A DNA stretch of 64,000 nucleotides, taken from NCBI RefSeq assembly GCF_003340555.1, contig NZ_QPLJ01000015.1:1-64000 (forward strand), given 5' to 3'. This DNA comes from Jannaschia formosa. GTDB taxonomy: Bacteria; Pseudomonadota; Alphaproteobacteria; Rhodobacterales; Rhodobacteraceae. The notes below the pieces were generated by a model. The model was not told the DNA's origin, made no database searches, and saw nothing but the letters and a program-made list of their open reading frames with translations. The translations under genes and the position numbers were made by a program. Position 1 is the first letter of the stretch; each line of letters starts with the position of its first letter. Below are positions 26,183 to 34,844 of the stretch, one piece after another.

Positions 26183-27205
26183 TTGGCCGCATACGCCCCC
26201 GATGCCATCGCCCTCCAGCTGGAGTTCCCCGACAACCGCCTGATGATCGACCTCGTCGGCTCCGGCGGCGCCCATCTCGCCCAGATCGAGCAGTTGCTCG
26301 GCGTCCAGATCGTCCATCGCGGCAATGCCCTTCTGGTCCACGGCGAAGCCGCGTCGGAGGCGGAGCGGGTCCTGAACGCGCTCTATGCGCGGCTGGAGGC
26401 CGGCAAGGAGGTGTCGATGGGCGTCATTGACGGCCTGATCCGCCTGCGCGACGGCGAGGCCGAGGCCCGCGACGGCGACCAGCGGGAGATGTTCCCCGGC
26501 CAGGGGCTGGAGGTCCGCACCCGCAAGAAGACGATGGAGCCCCGGACCGAGGCGCAGAAGGCCTATACCCAGGCGCTGCTCGACAACGTGCTGACCTTCG
26601 GCATCGGCCCGGCGGGCACCGGCAAGACCTACATCGCCGTGGCCGTCGCCGTGTCCAAGTTCATCCAGGGCGAGGTCGACCGCATCATCCTGACCCGCCC
26701 GGCGGTGGAGGCGGGCGAGAAGCTGGGCTTCCTGCCGGGTACGCAGGACGACAAGATCGACCCCTACATGCAGCCGCTCTACGACGCGCTGGCCGACTTC
26801 CTGCCGGGCAAGCAGCTCGCCAAGCTGCGCGAGGAGAAGCGGGTCGAGATCGCGCCGCTGGCCTTCATGCGCGGGCGCACGCTGTCCAATGCCTTCGTCA
26901 TCCTCGACGAGGCGCAGAATGCCACGACGATGCAGATGAAGATGTTCCTGACCCGTCTGGGGCAGGGGAGCCGGATGGCGATCACCGGCGACCGCAGCCA
27001 GGTCGACCTGCCGCGCGGGGTGCAGTCGGGCCTGCGCGACGCCGAGCATATTCTGGCCGGGGTCGAGGGTATCAGCTTCAACTACTTCACCGCCACCGAC
27101 GTCGTCCGCCACCCGCTGGTCGCCAAAATCATCACTGCCTACGAGGCCGAGGACACCCGCCGCGAGGCGGCCCGTGCCGCGCGCCTGGCCGAGGGCCGCG
27201 AATGA
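26183..27205 (+). CDS. phoH: PhoH-like ATPase (YbeZ type)
   Basis: A 340-aa PhoH-family nucleotide-binding protein. An N-terminal KH-like region (LMIDLVGSGGAHLAQIEQ) precedes the ATPase core with Walker A GIGPAGTGKTY at about residues 137-147, RPAVEAGEKLGFLPG, and Walker B VILDEAQNA. YbeZ partners with YbeY in rRNA processing and stress. The TTG start at 26183 is chosen because AGGAG precedes it at the right distance (CAGGAGCCCTCC) and no ATG fits the family N-terminus. It heads the phoH - RraB-like - ybeY - corC - lnt run, overlapping the next gene by 4 bases. Confidence 0.93.
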   Translation: MAAYAPDAIALQLEFPDNRLMIDLVGSGGAHLAQIEQLLGVQIVHRGNALLVHGEAASEAERVLNALYARLEAGKEVSMGVIDGLIRLRDGEAEARDGDQREMFPGQGLEVRTRKKTMEPRTEAQKAYTQALLDNVLTFGIGPAGTGKTYIAVAVAVSKFIQGEVDRIILTRPAVEAGEKLGFLPGTQDDKIDPYMQPLYDALADFLPGKQLAKLREEKRVEIAPLAFMRGRTLSNAFVILDEAQNATTMQMKMFLTRLGQGSRMAITGDRSQVDLPRGVQSGLRDAEHILAGVEGISFNYFTATDVVRHPLVAKIITAYEAEDTRREAARAARLAEGRE

Positions 27206-27531
27206 TCGATCCCGAGGCGCAGGAAGCGGCGAGCCGGGCGCAATGGGCCGACATCGCCGCCCAGGGCCCGCTGCCCGAGCGGGCGATGATCGACCTGCAC
27301 TTCACCGCCGGGCCGGGGGCCGATTCGACCGAGTTCATGGGCTGGCTGGAGGATCGCGGCTACGATGTGGAGCACTATCCCGCCGACGAGGACGAGGAGG
27401 AGGTGATCGAGGTCCAGACCGAGCCCGTGGCCCTGACGCTCGACCGCGTGCTGGCGGAGGAGCGGGCCTGCTCCGAGGCGGCGGCGCGCTACGGCTTCGT
27501 GCCTTCCGGCTGGGGCTTCATCGGCACGTGA
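27202..27531 (+). CDS. RraB-like protein (RNase E regulator family)
   Basis: A 109-aa acidic protein with the layout of the RraB family: a strand-rich N-half (AMIDLHFTAGPG), then FMGWLEDRGYDVEHYP, an acidic DEDEEEVIEVQTEPVALTL stretch, and a C-terminal helix ending in YGFVPSGWGF, matching the family's closing xxDGWG motif. E. coli RraB inhibits RNase E. It is wedged between phoH and ybeY with 4-base overlaps at both ends (ATGA and GTGA), so it is translated with two RNA-metabolism proteins. Family call is by pattern recognition; function inferred. Confidence 0.6.
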   Translation: MIDPEAQEAASRAQWADIAAQGPLPERAMIDLHFTAGPGADSTEFMGWLEDRGYDVEHYPADEDEEEVIEVQTEPVALTLDRVLAEERACSEAAARYGFVPSGWGFIGT

Positions 27532-28025
27532 CCGGCCCCGCCCCCGAGATCGACGTCGTCATCGAGGACGACCGCTGGACGGATTTGGAGCGGCTCTGCG
27601 CCGTCGCCATCCCCGCCGCGCTGGCCGATGCCGGCGTCAAGGGCCCCCGCGAGATCGTGGTCCTCGGCTGCGACGACGCGCGCATCGCCGCGCTGAATGC
27701 CGGTTTCCGCGGCAAGGCGCGGCCGACCAACGTCCTGTCCTGGCCCTCGGCGGAACGCGGCGCCGCGACGCCCGGCGGCAACCCGCTGCCGCCCGGCCCC
27801 GAGCCGGAACTGGGGGACATCGCCATCGCCCGGGAGACCTGCGAGCGCGAGGCCCGCGAGCAGGGCAAGCCATTCGACGCCCATGTCACCCATCTTCTGG
27901 TCCACGCGACGCTGCACCTTCTGGGCTACGATCACGAGACCGAGGCCGACGCGGAACTGATGGAACGGGCGGAAACTCGCGTGCTTTCGGGTTTGGGTCT
28001 TCCCGATCCCTATGGCGAACCCTAG
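27528..28025 (+). CDS. ybeY: Endoribonuclease YbeY
   Basis: Single-strand endoribonuclease for 16S rRNA 3' maturation and ribosome quality control. The 165-aa protein ends its core with HLLVHATLHLLGYDHE, the HxxxHxxxxxH zinc site, preceded by LGDIAIARET and TNVLSWPS. GTG start at 27528 overlaps the previous stop (GTGA). Compared with E. coli it has a Pro/Gly-rich insert of about 15 residues before LGDIAI. Confidence 0.95.
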   Translation: MTGPAPEIDVVIEDDRWTDLERLCAVAIPAALADAGVKGPREIVVLGCDDARIAALNAGFRGKARPTNVLSWPSAERGAATPGGNPLPPGPEPELGDIAIARETCEREAREQGKPFDAHVTHLLVHATLHLLGYDHETEADAELMERAETRVLSGLGLPDPYGEP

Positions 28026-28077
28026 ATTGACGCTGCGGGAAACTTCTCCCGTTTCGAAGAGGAGCCCTTTGGGTCCG

Positions 28078-28959
28078 ATGGACACTGACGGATCGTCTAA
28101 CGCCGCGCAGGGCGCGCGGCCGACCAGTACAGACACGACAGGGGCCGAAGGCCCCGACCCAGACCCTACACGGCCCGGCCTGATCGCGCGGCTTCTCGCC
28201 GGCTTCGGCCCGGCAGACGCCTCAGAGGCGACGCCGCCGCCGAGGTATCACCCAGGCCTGCTGGGCCTCCAGGACAAGCGCCTCGACGACGTCCTGATCC
28301 CCCGCGCCGAAGTCGTGGCCGTCCCCGCCGAAATCGACCTGCCGGGCCTCGTCGCGGTGTTCCGCGAAAGCGGCATGACCCGGCTGCCGGTCTTCGAGAC
28401 CACGCTGGACGAGCCCATCGGCATGATCCACCTGAAGGACCTGGCGCTGAACCACGGCTTCAACGGCGACCGCGAGAAGCCGTTCGCCATCCGTCCGCTG
28501 CTGCGCCCGCTGATCTACGCGCCGCCGTCGATGCCGGTCGCGGTGCTGCTGACCAAGATGCAGACCCAGCGGACCCACATGGCGCTGGTCATCGACGAAT
28601 ACGGCGGAGTCGACGGGCTGGTCACGCTGGAGGACCTGATCGAGCAGGTCATCGGCGAGATCGAGGACGAGCACGACCAGGACGAGGGCAAGCTCTGGCG
28701 GCAGGAGAAGTCCGGCTGCTATCTCGCGCTGGCCCGCACCCCGCTCGAGGATTTCGAGGAGGAGATCGGCTTCCCGCTGGTCGAGGACGAGGATCAGGAC
28801 GAGGTCGACACGCTGGGCGGGCTGGTCTTCATGCTGGCCGGCCGCGTGCCCGAGCGCGGAGAGGTAATCCCGCACCCGTCGGGCGCCGAGATCGAGGTGG
28901 TCGACGCCGATCCGCGCCGGATCAAGCGCCTGCGCCTGCGAATGCCGCGAGCGGCCTGA
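28078..28959 (+). CDS. corC: CBS-domain protein, CorC/YbeX (HlyC) family
   Basis: A 293-aa protein lacking the membrane DUF21 domain: an N-terminal tail, two CBS domains (LDDVLIPRAEVVAVPAEIDL and the AVLLTKMQTQRTHMALVIDE region, continuing DEYGGVDGLVTLEDLIEQ) and the C-terminal CorC_HlyC FAD-like domain (YLALARTPLEDFEEEIG, then DTLGGLVFMLAGRVPERGE). Associated with Mg2+/Co2+ efflux or ribosome function in E. coli. Start is uncertain: ATG 28078 fits the family, but TTG 28069 and ATG 28012 (overlapping ybeY) are in frame. Confidence 0.88.
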   Translation: MDTDGSSNAAQGARPTSTDTTGAEGPDPDPTRPGLIARLLAGFGPADASEATPPPRYHPGLLGLQDKRLDDVLIPRAEVVAVPAEIDLPGLVAVFRESGMTRLPVFETTLDEPIGMIHLKDLALNHGFNGDREKPFAIRPLLRPLIYAPPSMPVAVLLTKMQTQRTHMALVIDEYGGVDGLVTLEDLIEQVIGEIEDEHDQDEGKLWRQEKSGCYLALARTPLEDFEEEIGFPLVEDEDQDEVDTLGGLVFMLAGRVPERGEVIPHPSGAEIEVVDADPRRIKRLRLRMPRAA

Positions 28960-28963
28960 CGGC

Positions 28964-30445
28964 GTGCTTCCCCGCTGGCTGACGGGGCCGATCCTCTGGC
29001 TGCTTGCCGGGGGGCTGGCCGCCCTGGGGCAGGCGCCCTGGGGGCTGTGGCCAGTGGCCATCGCAGCCTATGGGCTGGGAATCCTGCTGATCGCCGGGGC
29101 GCGGGTCCCGGCGCTGGCCGGCTGGACCTTCGGCACGGCGCATTTCGCCGTCGCGTTGCACTGGATGGTCGAGCCCTTCTTCATCGACGCCGCCGCGACC
29201 GGTTGGCTGGCGCCCATCGCGCTGGGCGCCGTGTCGCTGGGCATGGGCCTGTTCTGGGCCATGGCCGGGGCGCTCGGCGCCAAGCTGGGCGGGGCGATCG
29301 GCGTGGCCCTGGCGCTTGCGGCGGCGGAGCTGCTGCGCGCCTACATCTTCACCGGCTTTCCCTGGGGGATGCCGGGGCACGTGCTGATCGCCTCGCCCGC
29401 GCTGCCCTCGGCGGCGCTGCTGGGCGCGCACGGGATGGGCCTATGCCTGCTGCTGGGGCTGGGCCTGATCGCGACCTGGCGGCCCGTCCTCGCCGCCTTC
29501 GGCGTGGCGGCGCTGGCCGCGCCCTTCGCGCTGGGCCTCGCCGTGGCGCCGGTTCCCGGCCCCACGGCCGACGCGCCCCTCGTCCGGCTGGTGCAGCCCA
29601 ACGCGCCGCAGTCCCAGAAATGGGACGCCGACTTCATGAACATCTTCTTTCGCCGGGGCCTGGAGGCGACGGCGGCGCCCCGCGAGGGCGCCATCGCGCT
29701 GACCGTCTGGCCCGAGACCTCCCTGCCGGAGCTGGTCGAATACTCGCAGGATATCCGCCCGATCATCGCCGCCGCCGCGGGGGACGGCCCGGTCCTGATC
29801 GGTGCGCAGCGCTTCGGCGAGGACGGGGGGCCGCGCAACAGCGCGCTGCTCCTGACCGGGCCGGAGGGCGAAATCGCCCGGATCTACGACAAGCACAGGC
29901 TGGTGCCCTTCGGAGAGTACCTGCCCCTGCCATGGCTGGCCGAGGCGCTGGGCATCGGTCCGCTCGCGGCGCAGCTCGCCGGGCGCTACGTCGCGGGCGA
30001 GGGGCCGGAGACGGTCGAGGTGCCGGGCCTCGGCCGGATGCTGCCGCTGATCTGCTACGAGGCGATCTTCCCGCAGGACGTCCGCCGCGTCGAACGCCCC
30101 CGCGCCATCGTGCACCTGACGAACGACGCCTGGTTCGGCGATGGGGCGGGGCCGCGCCAGCATCTGGCGCTGGCCCGGCTGCGTGCCGCCGAGAGCGGGT
30201 TGCCGGTGCTGCGCGCCGCCAACACGGGCATCTCGGCCGTGATCGACGCGCGCGGCGTGCTGGTCGCGACGCTGGGCCTGAACGAGGCAGGGCATCTGGA
30301 TGCCCGGCTGCCCGCGGCCGCGCCGGTGACGCCCTATCTCCGGACCGGCGACTGGGCCGCGCTGGCGGTCATCCTGGCCGGTCTGGGGCTGCTGGCCGTC
30401 GCGGGGCGCAGGAAAGCGGTGGACGCCAGGCGCGATCGCGCATAG
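28964..30445 (+). CDS. lnt: Apolipoprotein N-acyltransferase
   Basis: Adds the third acyl chain to lipoproteins in the inner membrane. The 493-aa protein has about six N-terminal membrane helices, a periplasmic nitrilase domain with the catalytic triad Glu (WPETSLPE), Lys (DKHRLVPFGEYLPLPW) and Cys (LICYEAIFP), and a final membrane helix near residue 465. GTG start 4 bases after the corC stop. The phoH-ybeY-corC-lnt order is the conserved E. coli-type arrangement. Confidence 0.95.
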   Translation: MLPRWLTGPILWLLAGGLAALGQAPWGLWPVAIAAYGLGILLIAGARVPALAGWTFGTAHFAVALHWMVEPFFIDAAATGWLAPIALGAVSLGMGLFWAMAGALGAKLGGAIGVALALAAAELLRAYIFTGFPWGMPGHVLIASPALPSAALLGAHGMGLCLLLGLGLIATWRPVLAAFGVAALAAPFALGLAVAPVPGPTADAPLVRLVQPNAPQSQKWDADFMNIFFRRGLEATAAPREGAIALTVWPETSLPELVEYSQDIRPIIAAAAGDGPVLIGAQRFGEDGGPRNSALLLTGPEGEIARIYDKHRLVPFGEYLPLPWLAEALGIGPLAAQLAGRYVAGEGPETVEVPGLGRMLPLICYEAIFPQDVRRVERPRAIVHLTNDAWFGDGAGPRQHLALARLRAAESGLPVLRAANTGISAVIDARGVLVATLGLNEAGHLDARLPAAAPVTPYLRTGDWAALAVILAGLGLLAVAGRRKAVDARRDRA

Positions 30446-30458
30446 CGATGCGCGACCG

Positions 30459-30505
30459 CGCCCCAACGGCTTCCTGACGGGGCGGACTACCACCCACCGG
30501 AGCAT
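30459..30505 (+). promoter_or_regulatory. SAM/SAH riboswitch upstream of metK
   Basis: The leader contains a 6-bp stem CGCCCC (30459-30464) / GGGGCG (30479-30484) enclosing AACGGCTTCCTGAC, followed 14 bases later by the ribosome site GGAGCA (30499-30504) that can pair with GCTTCC (30469-30474) in a pseudoknot. CAACGGCTTCCTG(A/G)CG plus a sequestered GGAGCA is the signature of the SAM/SAH riboswitch class described in front of metK in Rhodobacterales. Ligand binding would hide the Shine-Dalgarno sequence and shut off SAM synthetase translation. It starts only 13 bases after lnt. Confidence 0.85.
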
Positions 30506-30508
30506 CCC

Positions 30509-31693
30509 ATGGCCAGCCGCAAGTCCTATTCCTTCACCTCCGAATCCGTGTCGGAGGGCCATCCGGACAAGGTCTGCGACCGCATCTCCGACGCGGTGCT
30601 CGACGCGCTGCTGACCGAGGAGCCCGAGGCCCGCGTCGCCTGCGAGACCTTCGCGACCACCGATCGCGTCGTCATCGGCGGCGAGATCGGCCTGGCCGAC
30701 AAGGCGAACCTCGCCCGCCAGATGGAGCGGATCGAGGACATCGCCCGCGCCTGCATCAAGGATATCGGCTACGAGCAGGACAAGTTCCACCACGCCACCT
30801 GCGAGGTCACGAACCTGCTGCACGAGCAGTCGGCCCATATCGCGCAGGGCGTCGACGCCTCGAACGAGAAGGAGGAGGGCGCGGGCGACCAGGGCATCAT
30901 GTTCGGCTTCGCCTGCGACGAGACGCCGGAGCTGATGCCGGCGCCGATCCTCTACGCCCATGCGATCCTGCGGCGCCTGGCCGAGGTCCGCAAGGACGGG
31001 TCGGAGCCGTCGCTCGGACCGGACGCGAAGTCGCAGCTCACCGTGCTCTACGAGGACGGGCGCCCGGTCGGCGTCTCGTCGGTGGTGCTGTCGACGCAGC
31101 ATCTCGATGAGGCGATGACCTCGGACGACGTCCGCGCCGTGGTCGAGCCCTATATCCGCGAGACGCTGCCCGAGGGCTGGCTGTCGGATGCGACGGAATG
31201 GTGGGTGAACCCGACCGGCAAGTTCGTGATCGGCGGCCCCGACGGGGATGCGGGCCTGACCGGACGCAAGATCATCGTGGACACCTATGGCGGCGCGGCG
31301 CCGCACGGGGGCGGCGCCTTCTCGGGCAAGGACCCGACCAAGGTCGACCGCTCGGCGGCCTATGCGGCGCGCTACCTCGCCAAGAACATCGTCGCCTCGG
31401 GCCTCGCATCGCGGGCCACGCTGCAGCTCAGCTACGCGATCGGCGTGGCGAAGCCGCTGTCGATCTATGTCGATACCCACGGCACCGGGGAAGTCGAGGA
31501 GGCCGCGATCGAACGCGCCGTCGCCCGCGTCATGGACCTGACCCCGCGCGGCATCCGGCACCATCTGGGGCTGAACCGCCCGATCTACGCGCGCACGGCG
31601 GCCTATGGCCATTTCGGTCGGGCGCCGGACGAGGATGGCGGATTCTCCTGGGAGCGGACGGACCTGGTCGAGGCGCTGAAGGCCGCCGTCTGA
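30509..31693 (+). CDS. metK: S-adenosylmethionine synthetase
   Basis: Makes SAM from methionine and ATP. The 394-aa protein has [16 protein letters not shown] at the N-terminus (His for phosphate binding), [16 protein letters not shown] in the middle and the P-loop-like [19 protein letters not shown] near residue 270. Length is standard. Translation is probably controlled by the SAM/SAH riboswitch overlapping its ribosome site. Confidence 0.97.
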   Translation: MASRKSYSFTSESVSEGHPDKVCDRISDAVLDALLTEEPEARVACETFATTDRVVIGGEIGLADKANLARQMERIEDIARACIKDIGYEQDKFHHATCEVTNLLHEQSAHIAQGVDASNEKEEGAGDQGIMFGFACDETPELMPAPILYAHAILRRLAEVRKDGSEPSLGPDAKSQLTVLYEDGRPVGVSSVVLSTQHLDEAMTSDDVRAVVEPYIRETLPEGWLSDATEWWVNPTGKFVIGGPDGDAGLTGRKIIVDTYGGAAPHGGGAFSGKDPTKVDRSAAYAARYLAKNIVASGLASRATLQLSYAIGVAKPLSIYVDTHGTGEVEEAAIERAVARVMDLTPRGIRHHLGLNRPIYARTAAYGHFGRAPDEDGGFSWERTDLVEALKAAV

Positions 31694-31694
31694 G

Positions 31695-31772
31695 CCTGTG
31701 GCGGGCGGGGGCGGGGGGCTCTGCCCCCCGTCGCCTTCGGCGACTCCCCCCCGGAGTATTTGCGGCCACAGG
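31695..31772. repeat. Intergenic palindromic element, copy B
   Basis: Directly after the metK stop, between convergent metK and ribD. Bounded by a perfect 8-bp inverted repeat CCTGTGGC (31695-31702) / GCCACAGG (31765-31772). Inside are the hairpin GGGGGG-CTCTG-CCCCCC (31713-31729), a second hairpin GTCGCC-TTC-GGCGAC (31730-31744), then CCCCCCCGGAGTATTTGCGG. The core matches copies at 14138 and 53003 in orientation relative to a gene end; probably also works as a terminator. Confidence 0.65.
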
Positions 31773-31802
31773 AAGGGGCGGGGCGTTAACCTTGACGAAT
31801 GG

Positions 31803-32897
31803 TTAACACCCGGCCGTCCAACGGGTCAGGACGTCCGGGCCGAGGCGGCGGGTCTCGTGCAATTCGAGGCGGGGGGCGTCGGCGAGGGCCGAGAGGCCCA
31901 TCGCGCCCAGCGCGGGAATGCCCTCGGCGCCAATGGCCGCACCCGCCGTGTAGCAGTCCAGCCGGTCGACGAGCCCCGCCTGAAGCAGCGCGGCGGCGAG
32001 CGTACCGCCGCCTTCGCAATAGACGCGCGTCAGGCCACGCGCGCCCAGCAGCCGCAGCGCCGCGTGAAGGTCGATGCCACCGCCTTCGGACGGGAGCGGC
32101 AGGCAGGTGACGCCGCGCGCCTCTAGCGCCCTCCGGCGCTCGGCGGCGGCGTGGGGGCCGTGCAGCATCCAGACCGGGGCAATGGCGGTGGAGCGGGTGA
32201 GCGCGCTGTCCTGCGGCAGGTCGAGCCTGCGGGAGAGGACGATGCGCACGGGTTGGGGGACCGCGCCATGGCCGCGCACGGTCAGCAGCGGGTCGTCGGC
32301 CCGTGCCGTGCCGGCGCCGACCATCACCGCGTCGTGGCGCGCGCGCTGGGCGTGGACATGGGCGCGGGCGAGGGGGCCGGTGATCCACTGGCTTTCGCCC
32401 GAGGCCGTCGCGATGCGGCCGTCGAGCGTCGTGGCAAGCTTCAGCGTCACCATCGGGCGGCCACGGATCACGCGGCTGAGGAACCCCGCCTGAAGATCGC
32501 GGGCCTCGGCCTCGCGCACGCCCCGGATCACCTCGATCCCCGCCGCCCGCAGCCGGGCGAGGCCGCCGCCATCTGTGCGGGGGTCGGGGTCGCCTAGCGC
32601 GACGACGACGCGCGCCAGGCCCGCCGCGATCAGGGCGTCGGCGCAGGGCGGGGTCAGGCCGTGATGGGCGCAGGGCTCCAGCGTGACATAGGCGGTCGCG
32701 CCGCGCGCGGCCGCCCCGGCCTGGGCCAGGGCTACCGTCTCGGCATGCGGCCTGCCGCCGTCCGCGGTGCGCCCGCGCCCGACGACGCGGCCGCCCGCGA
32801 CGATCAAGCAGCCGACCGCCGGGTTGGGCCAGACGCGGCCCAGACCCCGCGCCGCCAGCGCCAGCGCGGCACCCATCCAGTGGGCGTGATCGGTCAC
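31803..32897 (-). CDS. ribD: Riboflavin biosynthesis deaminase/reductase
   Basis: Bifunctional: deaminates and then reduces the early pyrimidine intermediate of riboflavin synthesis. The 364-aa protein has the N-terminal deaminase domain with zinc ligands in PHAETVAL and [15 protein letters not shown], and the C-terminal reductase domain ([33 protein letters not shown], and [14 protein letters not shown]). GTG start overlaps the nrdR stop (GTGA). The nrdR-ribD pairing is common in alphaproteobacteria. Confidence 0.95.
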   Translation of the reverse strand: MTDHAHWMGAALALAARGLGRVWPNPAVGCLIVAGGRVVGRGRTADGGRPHAETVALAQAGAAARGATAYVTLEPCAHHGLTPPCADALIAAGLARVVVALGDPDPRTDGGGLARLRAAGIEVIRGVREAEARDLQAGFLSRVIRGRPMVTLKLATTLDGRIATASGESQWITGPLARAHVHAQRARHDAVMVGAGTARADDPLLTVRGHGAVPQPVRIVLSRRLDLPQDSALTRSTAIAPVWMLHGPHAAAERRRALEARGVTCLPLPSEGGGIDLHAALRLLGARGLTRVYCEGGGTLAAALLQAGLVDRLDCYTAGAAIGAEGIPALGAMGLSALADAPRLELHETRRLGPDVLTRWTAGC

Positions 32898-33358
32898 GAG
32901 TCCTGCGCGGGCGGGCGGAGTTCGGCCACGAAGTCCTCGAAATCGTCCGCCGCCTGGAAGTTCTTGTAGACGCTGGCGAAACGCACATAGGCGACGGTGT
33001 CGATGGCCGCGAGCCGCTCCATCACGATCTCGCCGATGATCTTGGAGGGGATGTCGGTGTCGCCCATGCTTTCCAGCCGCCGGACGATGCCCGAGATCAT
33101 CTGGTCGATCCGCTCCGGGTCGATGGGCCGCTTCTGCATCGAGATGCGGATCGACCGCTCCAGCTTCTGGCGGTCGAACTCCTCGCGCTTGCCGGATGTC
33201 TTGACCACCACCAGGTCGCGCAGCTGCACCCTCTCGTAGGTGGTGAAGCGGCCGCCGCAGGCCGGGCAGAAGCGGCGCCGGCGGATGGCGACATGATCCT
33301 CGGCCGGGCGGGAATCCTTCACTTGGGTATCGACGTTCCCGCAGAAGGGGCAGCGCAT
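32894..33358 (-). CDS. nrdR: Transcriptional repressor NrdR
   Basis: Nucleotide-sensing repressor of ribonucleotide reductase genes. The 154-aa protein has a zinc ribbon with Cys at 3, 6, 31 and 34 ([34 protein letters not shown]) and an ATP-cone domain ([20 protein letters not shown]). The ATG at 33358 sets the zinc ribbon at the very N-terminus, as in the family. Cotranslated with ribD. Confidence 0.96.
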   Translation of the reverse strand: MRCPFCGNVDTQVKDSRPAEDHVAIRRRRFCPACGGRFTTYERVQLRDLVVVKTSGKREEFDRQKLERSIRISMQKRPIDPERIDQMISGIVRRLESMGDTDIPSKIIGEIVMERLAAIDTVAYVRFASVYKNFQAADDFEDFVAELRPPAQDS

Positions 33359-33460
33359 GGTTCGGTCTCCGGCCGCTGGGGCCCGCCAGATATGGCGGCG
33401 GGGGCGAAGGGTTGGTGCCGCGCCACTCTGCCCCCCCATGGGTAGGGTGGCAAGCCCGGC

Positions 33461-33877
33461 TCAGGCGTCGGCCGCGAAATGCGCCGCGACCTCGCGGGCT
33501 TGGGGGCGGGTGCGGTGCTCCACCACGTAGAGGCCCTGCCAGGTGCCGAGTCGCATGCGCCCCCCGGTTACCGGGATCTGGAGCGAGACGGGCAGCAGCA
33601 TCGCCTTGATATGGCCGGGCATGTCGTCCGGCCCCTCGTAGGTATGGGTCAGGTAGGAGAGGCTGGGATCGGTCGAGGGTGGCACGGTGCGGTGCAGCCA
33701 TTCGGTCAGGTCTGTCCGCACCTCGGGATCCGCGTTCTCCTGGATCAGGAGGCTGGCCGAGGTGTGGCGGATCATCAGGGTCAGCAGGCCCGAAGCGTCG
33801 GGCAGCCAGGCGGCGACCTCCCGGGTGAACTCGGTCAGGCCGGGGCCGCGGGTCTGGATCGTGAAGGTGGTCTGCAT
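33461..33877 (-). CDS. yjbQ: YjbQ family (UPF0047) protein
   Basis: A 138-aa protein of the YjbQ/UPF0047 family, with TLMIRHTSASLLIQENADPE, YLTHTYEGPDDMPGHIKAML and LGTWQGLYVVEHR, the conserved His and Glu forming a small active site. E. coli YjbQ has weak thiamine-phosphate synthase activity; the true role is unclear. Single gene, divergent from the GT2-like gene. Confidence 0.92.
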   Translation of the reverse strand: MQTTFTIQTRGPGLTEFTREVAAWLPDASGLLTLMIRHTSASLLIQENADPEVRTDLTEWLHRTVPPSTDPSLSYLTHTYEGPDDMPGHIKAMLLPVSLQIPVTGGRMRLGTWQGLYVVEHRTRPQAREVAAHFAADA

Positions 33878-33938
33878 GGCGTCCTCGGTTGTGCGGGGCG
33901 GCGTGGCCAGTCATGTAGGGCGGCGGAGGGACGCGGCC

Positions 33939-34820
33939 TTGGACAGTCTGGAAATCTTCGTCTTCAGCTACGACCGGGGGGCGCATCTGGCCTGGTGCCT
34001 CGACAGCATCGCGCGCCACGCGCCAGGGTTCCGCGTGACGGTGATGGACGACCGATCGGCCGATCCGCGGGTGGAGGCGGCGCTGGCGGGACGCGACCTG
34101 GAAGTCTGGCGGCCCGAGGCCCGCGGGGATGCGCGGCTGGGCGGGCTCTATGCCAACATGCAGGCCGCGTTCGACATGTGCGGCGCGCGCTGGGCGATGT
34201 TCGTGCAGGACGACTGCCAGCTGTTCCGCGCCATCGATGCGGGGGCGCTGGCCGATCTCGGGTCTATCTTCGCCGCACCCGACCAGATGGCCGCGACGCC
34301 CCTGATCGCCATGGGACCGCGGCAGGGGCGGCGTGCGGGGCAGTTCCGCGCCATCGCCGGGGGGGCGGCATTTCATTTCGTGCCGCCGGATGGGCGCGGG
34401 TCGCCGACGGCGCAATATTTTTACGCGCTGTCTATCCTGGACGTGCCCCGGCTGCGCGCCGCCGGGTGGCGCTTCGCCGGTAGCGAGGCGGGCTGCGCCC
34501 GGGCGATGCAGGCGCTGGGTGCGGCACCGATGGCGCATCTGGCGCGGCCGTGGCTGGCGCAGCTGCCCGAGGTGCCGACCTCGCGCTTCGGACGGCGGAC
34601 GCTGGGCGCGGCCCTGGCCGAGCGGCTGGACGGGCCGGAGGTGCGCGGCTTCCGCGACCTGCCCGGCCCGCCGGAGGGCGACGGGACGCGGCCGCCCTTG
34701 GCCGAGGAGGTACTGACGCCGACCCATCCGGGAACGACGCGGCCCTTCGTCCACAAGGGCGTGAACCGGCGGCTCTGGACACGGGCGCTGAACAAGCTGG
34801 AGCTCCGGGCGCGGCGCTGA
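33939..34820 (+). CDS. GT2-like glycosyltransferase
   Basis: A 293-aa protein with a GT-A glycosyltransferase core: LEIFVFSYDRGAHLAWCLDS at the start, VTVMDDRSAD, and the metal-binding VQDDCQLFR (DxD-like) at about residues 88-96. The second half is specific and ends with a basic tail. TTG start at 33939 is used because GGAGGG lies about 8 bases upstream and the family N-terminus begins there; the frame is open further upstream, over yjbQ. Acceptor and sugar unknown. Confidence 0.65.
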   Translation: MDSLEIFVFSYDRGAHLAWCLDSIARHAPGFRVTVMDDRSADPRVEAALAGRDLEVWRPEARGDARLGGLYANMQAAFDMCGARWAMFVQDDCQLFRAIDAGALADLGSIFAAPDQMAATPLIAMGPRQGRRAGQFRAIAGGAAFHFVPPDGRGSPTAQYFYALSILDVPRLRAAGWRFAGSEAGCARAMQALGAAPMAHLARPWLAQLPEVPTSRFGRRTLGAALAERLDGPEVRGFRDLPGPPEGDGTRPPLAEEVLTPTHPGTTRPFVHKGVNRRLWTRALNKLELRARR

Positions 34821-34844
34821 CCTGCCGCCGGAGGTAGGATCTCC

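Noticed and set aside
31785-31807. Paired GTTAAC sites resembling a CtrA box
   Set aside because: The TTAA spacing is 13 bases rather than 7 and the second site lies in the ribD stop codon, at the 3' end of both flanking genes.
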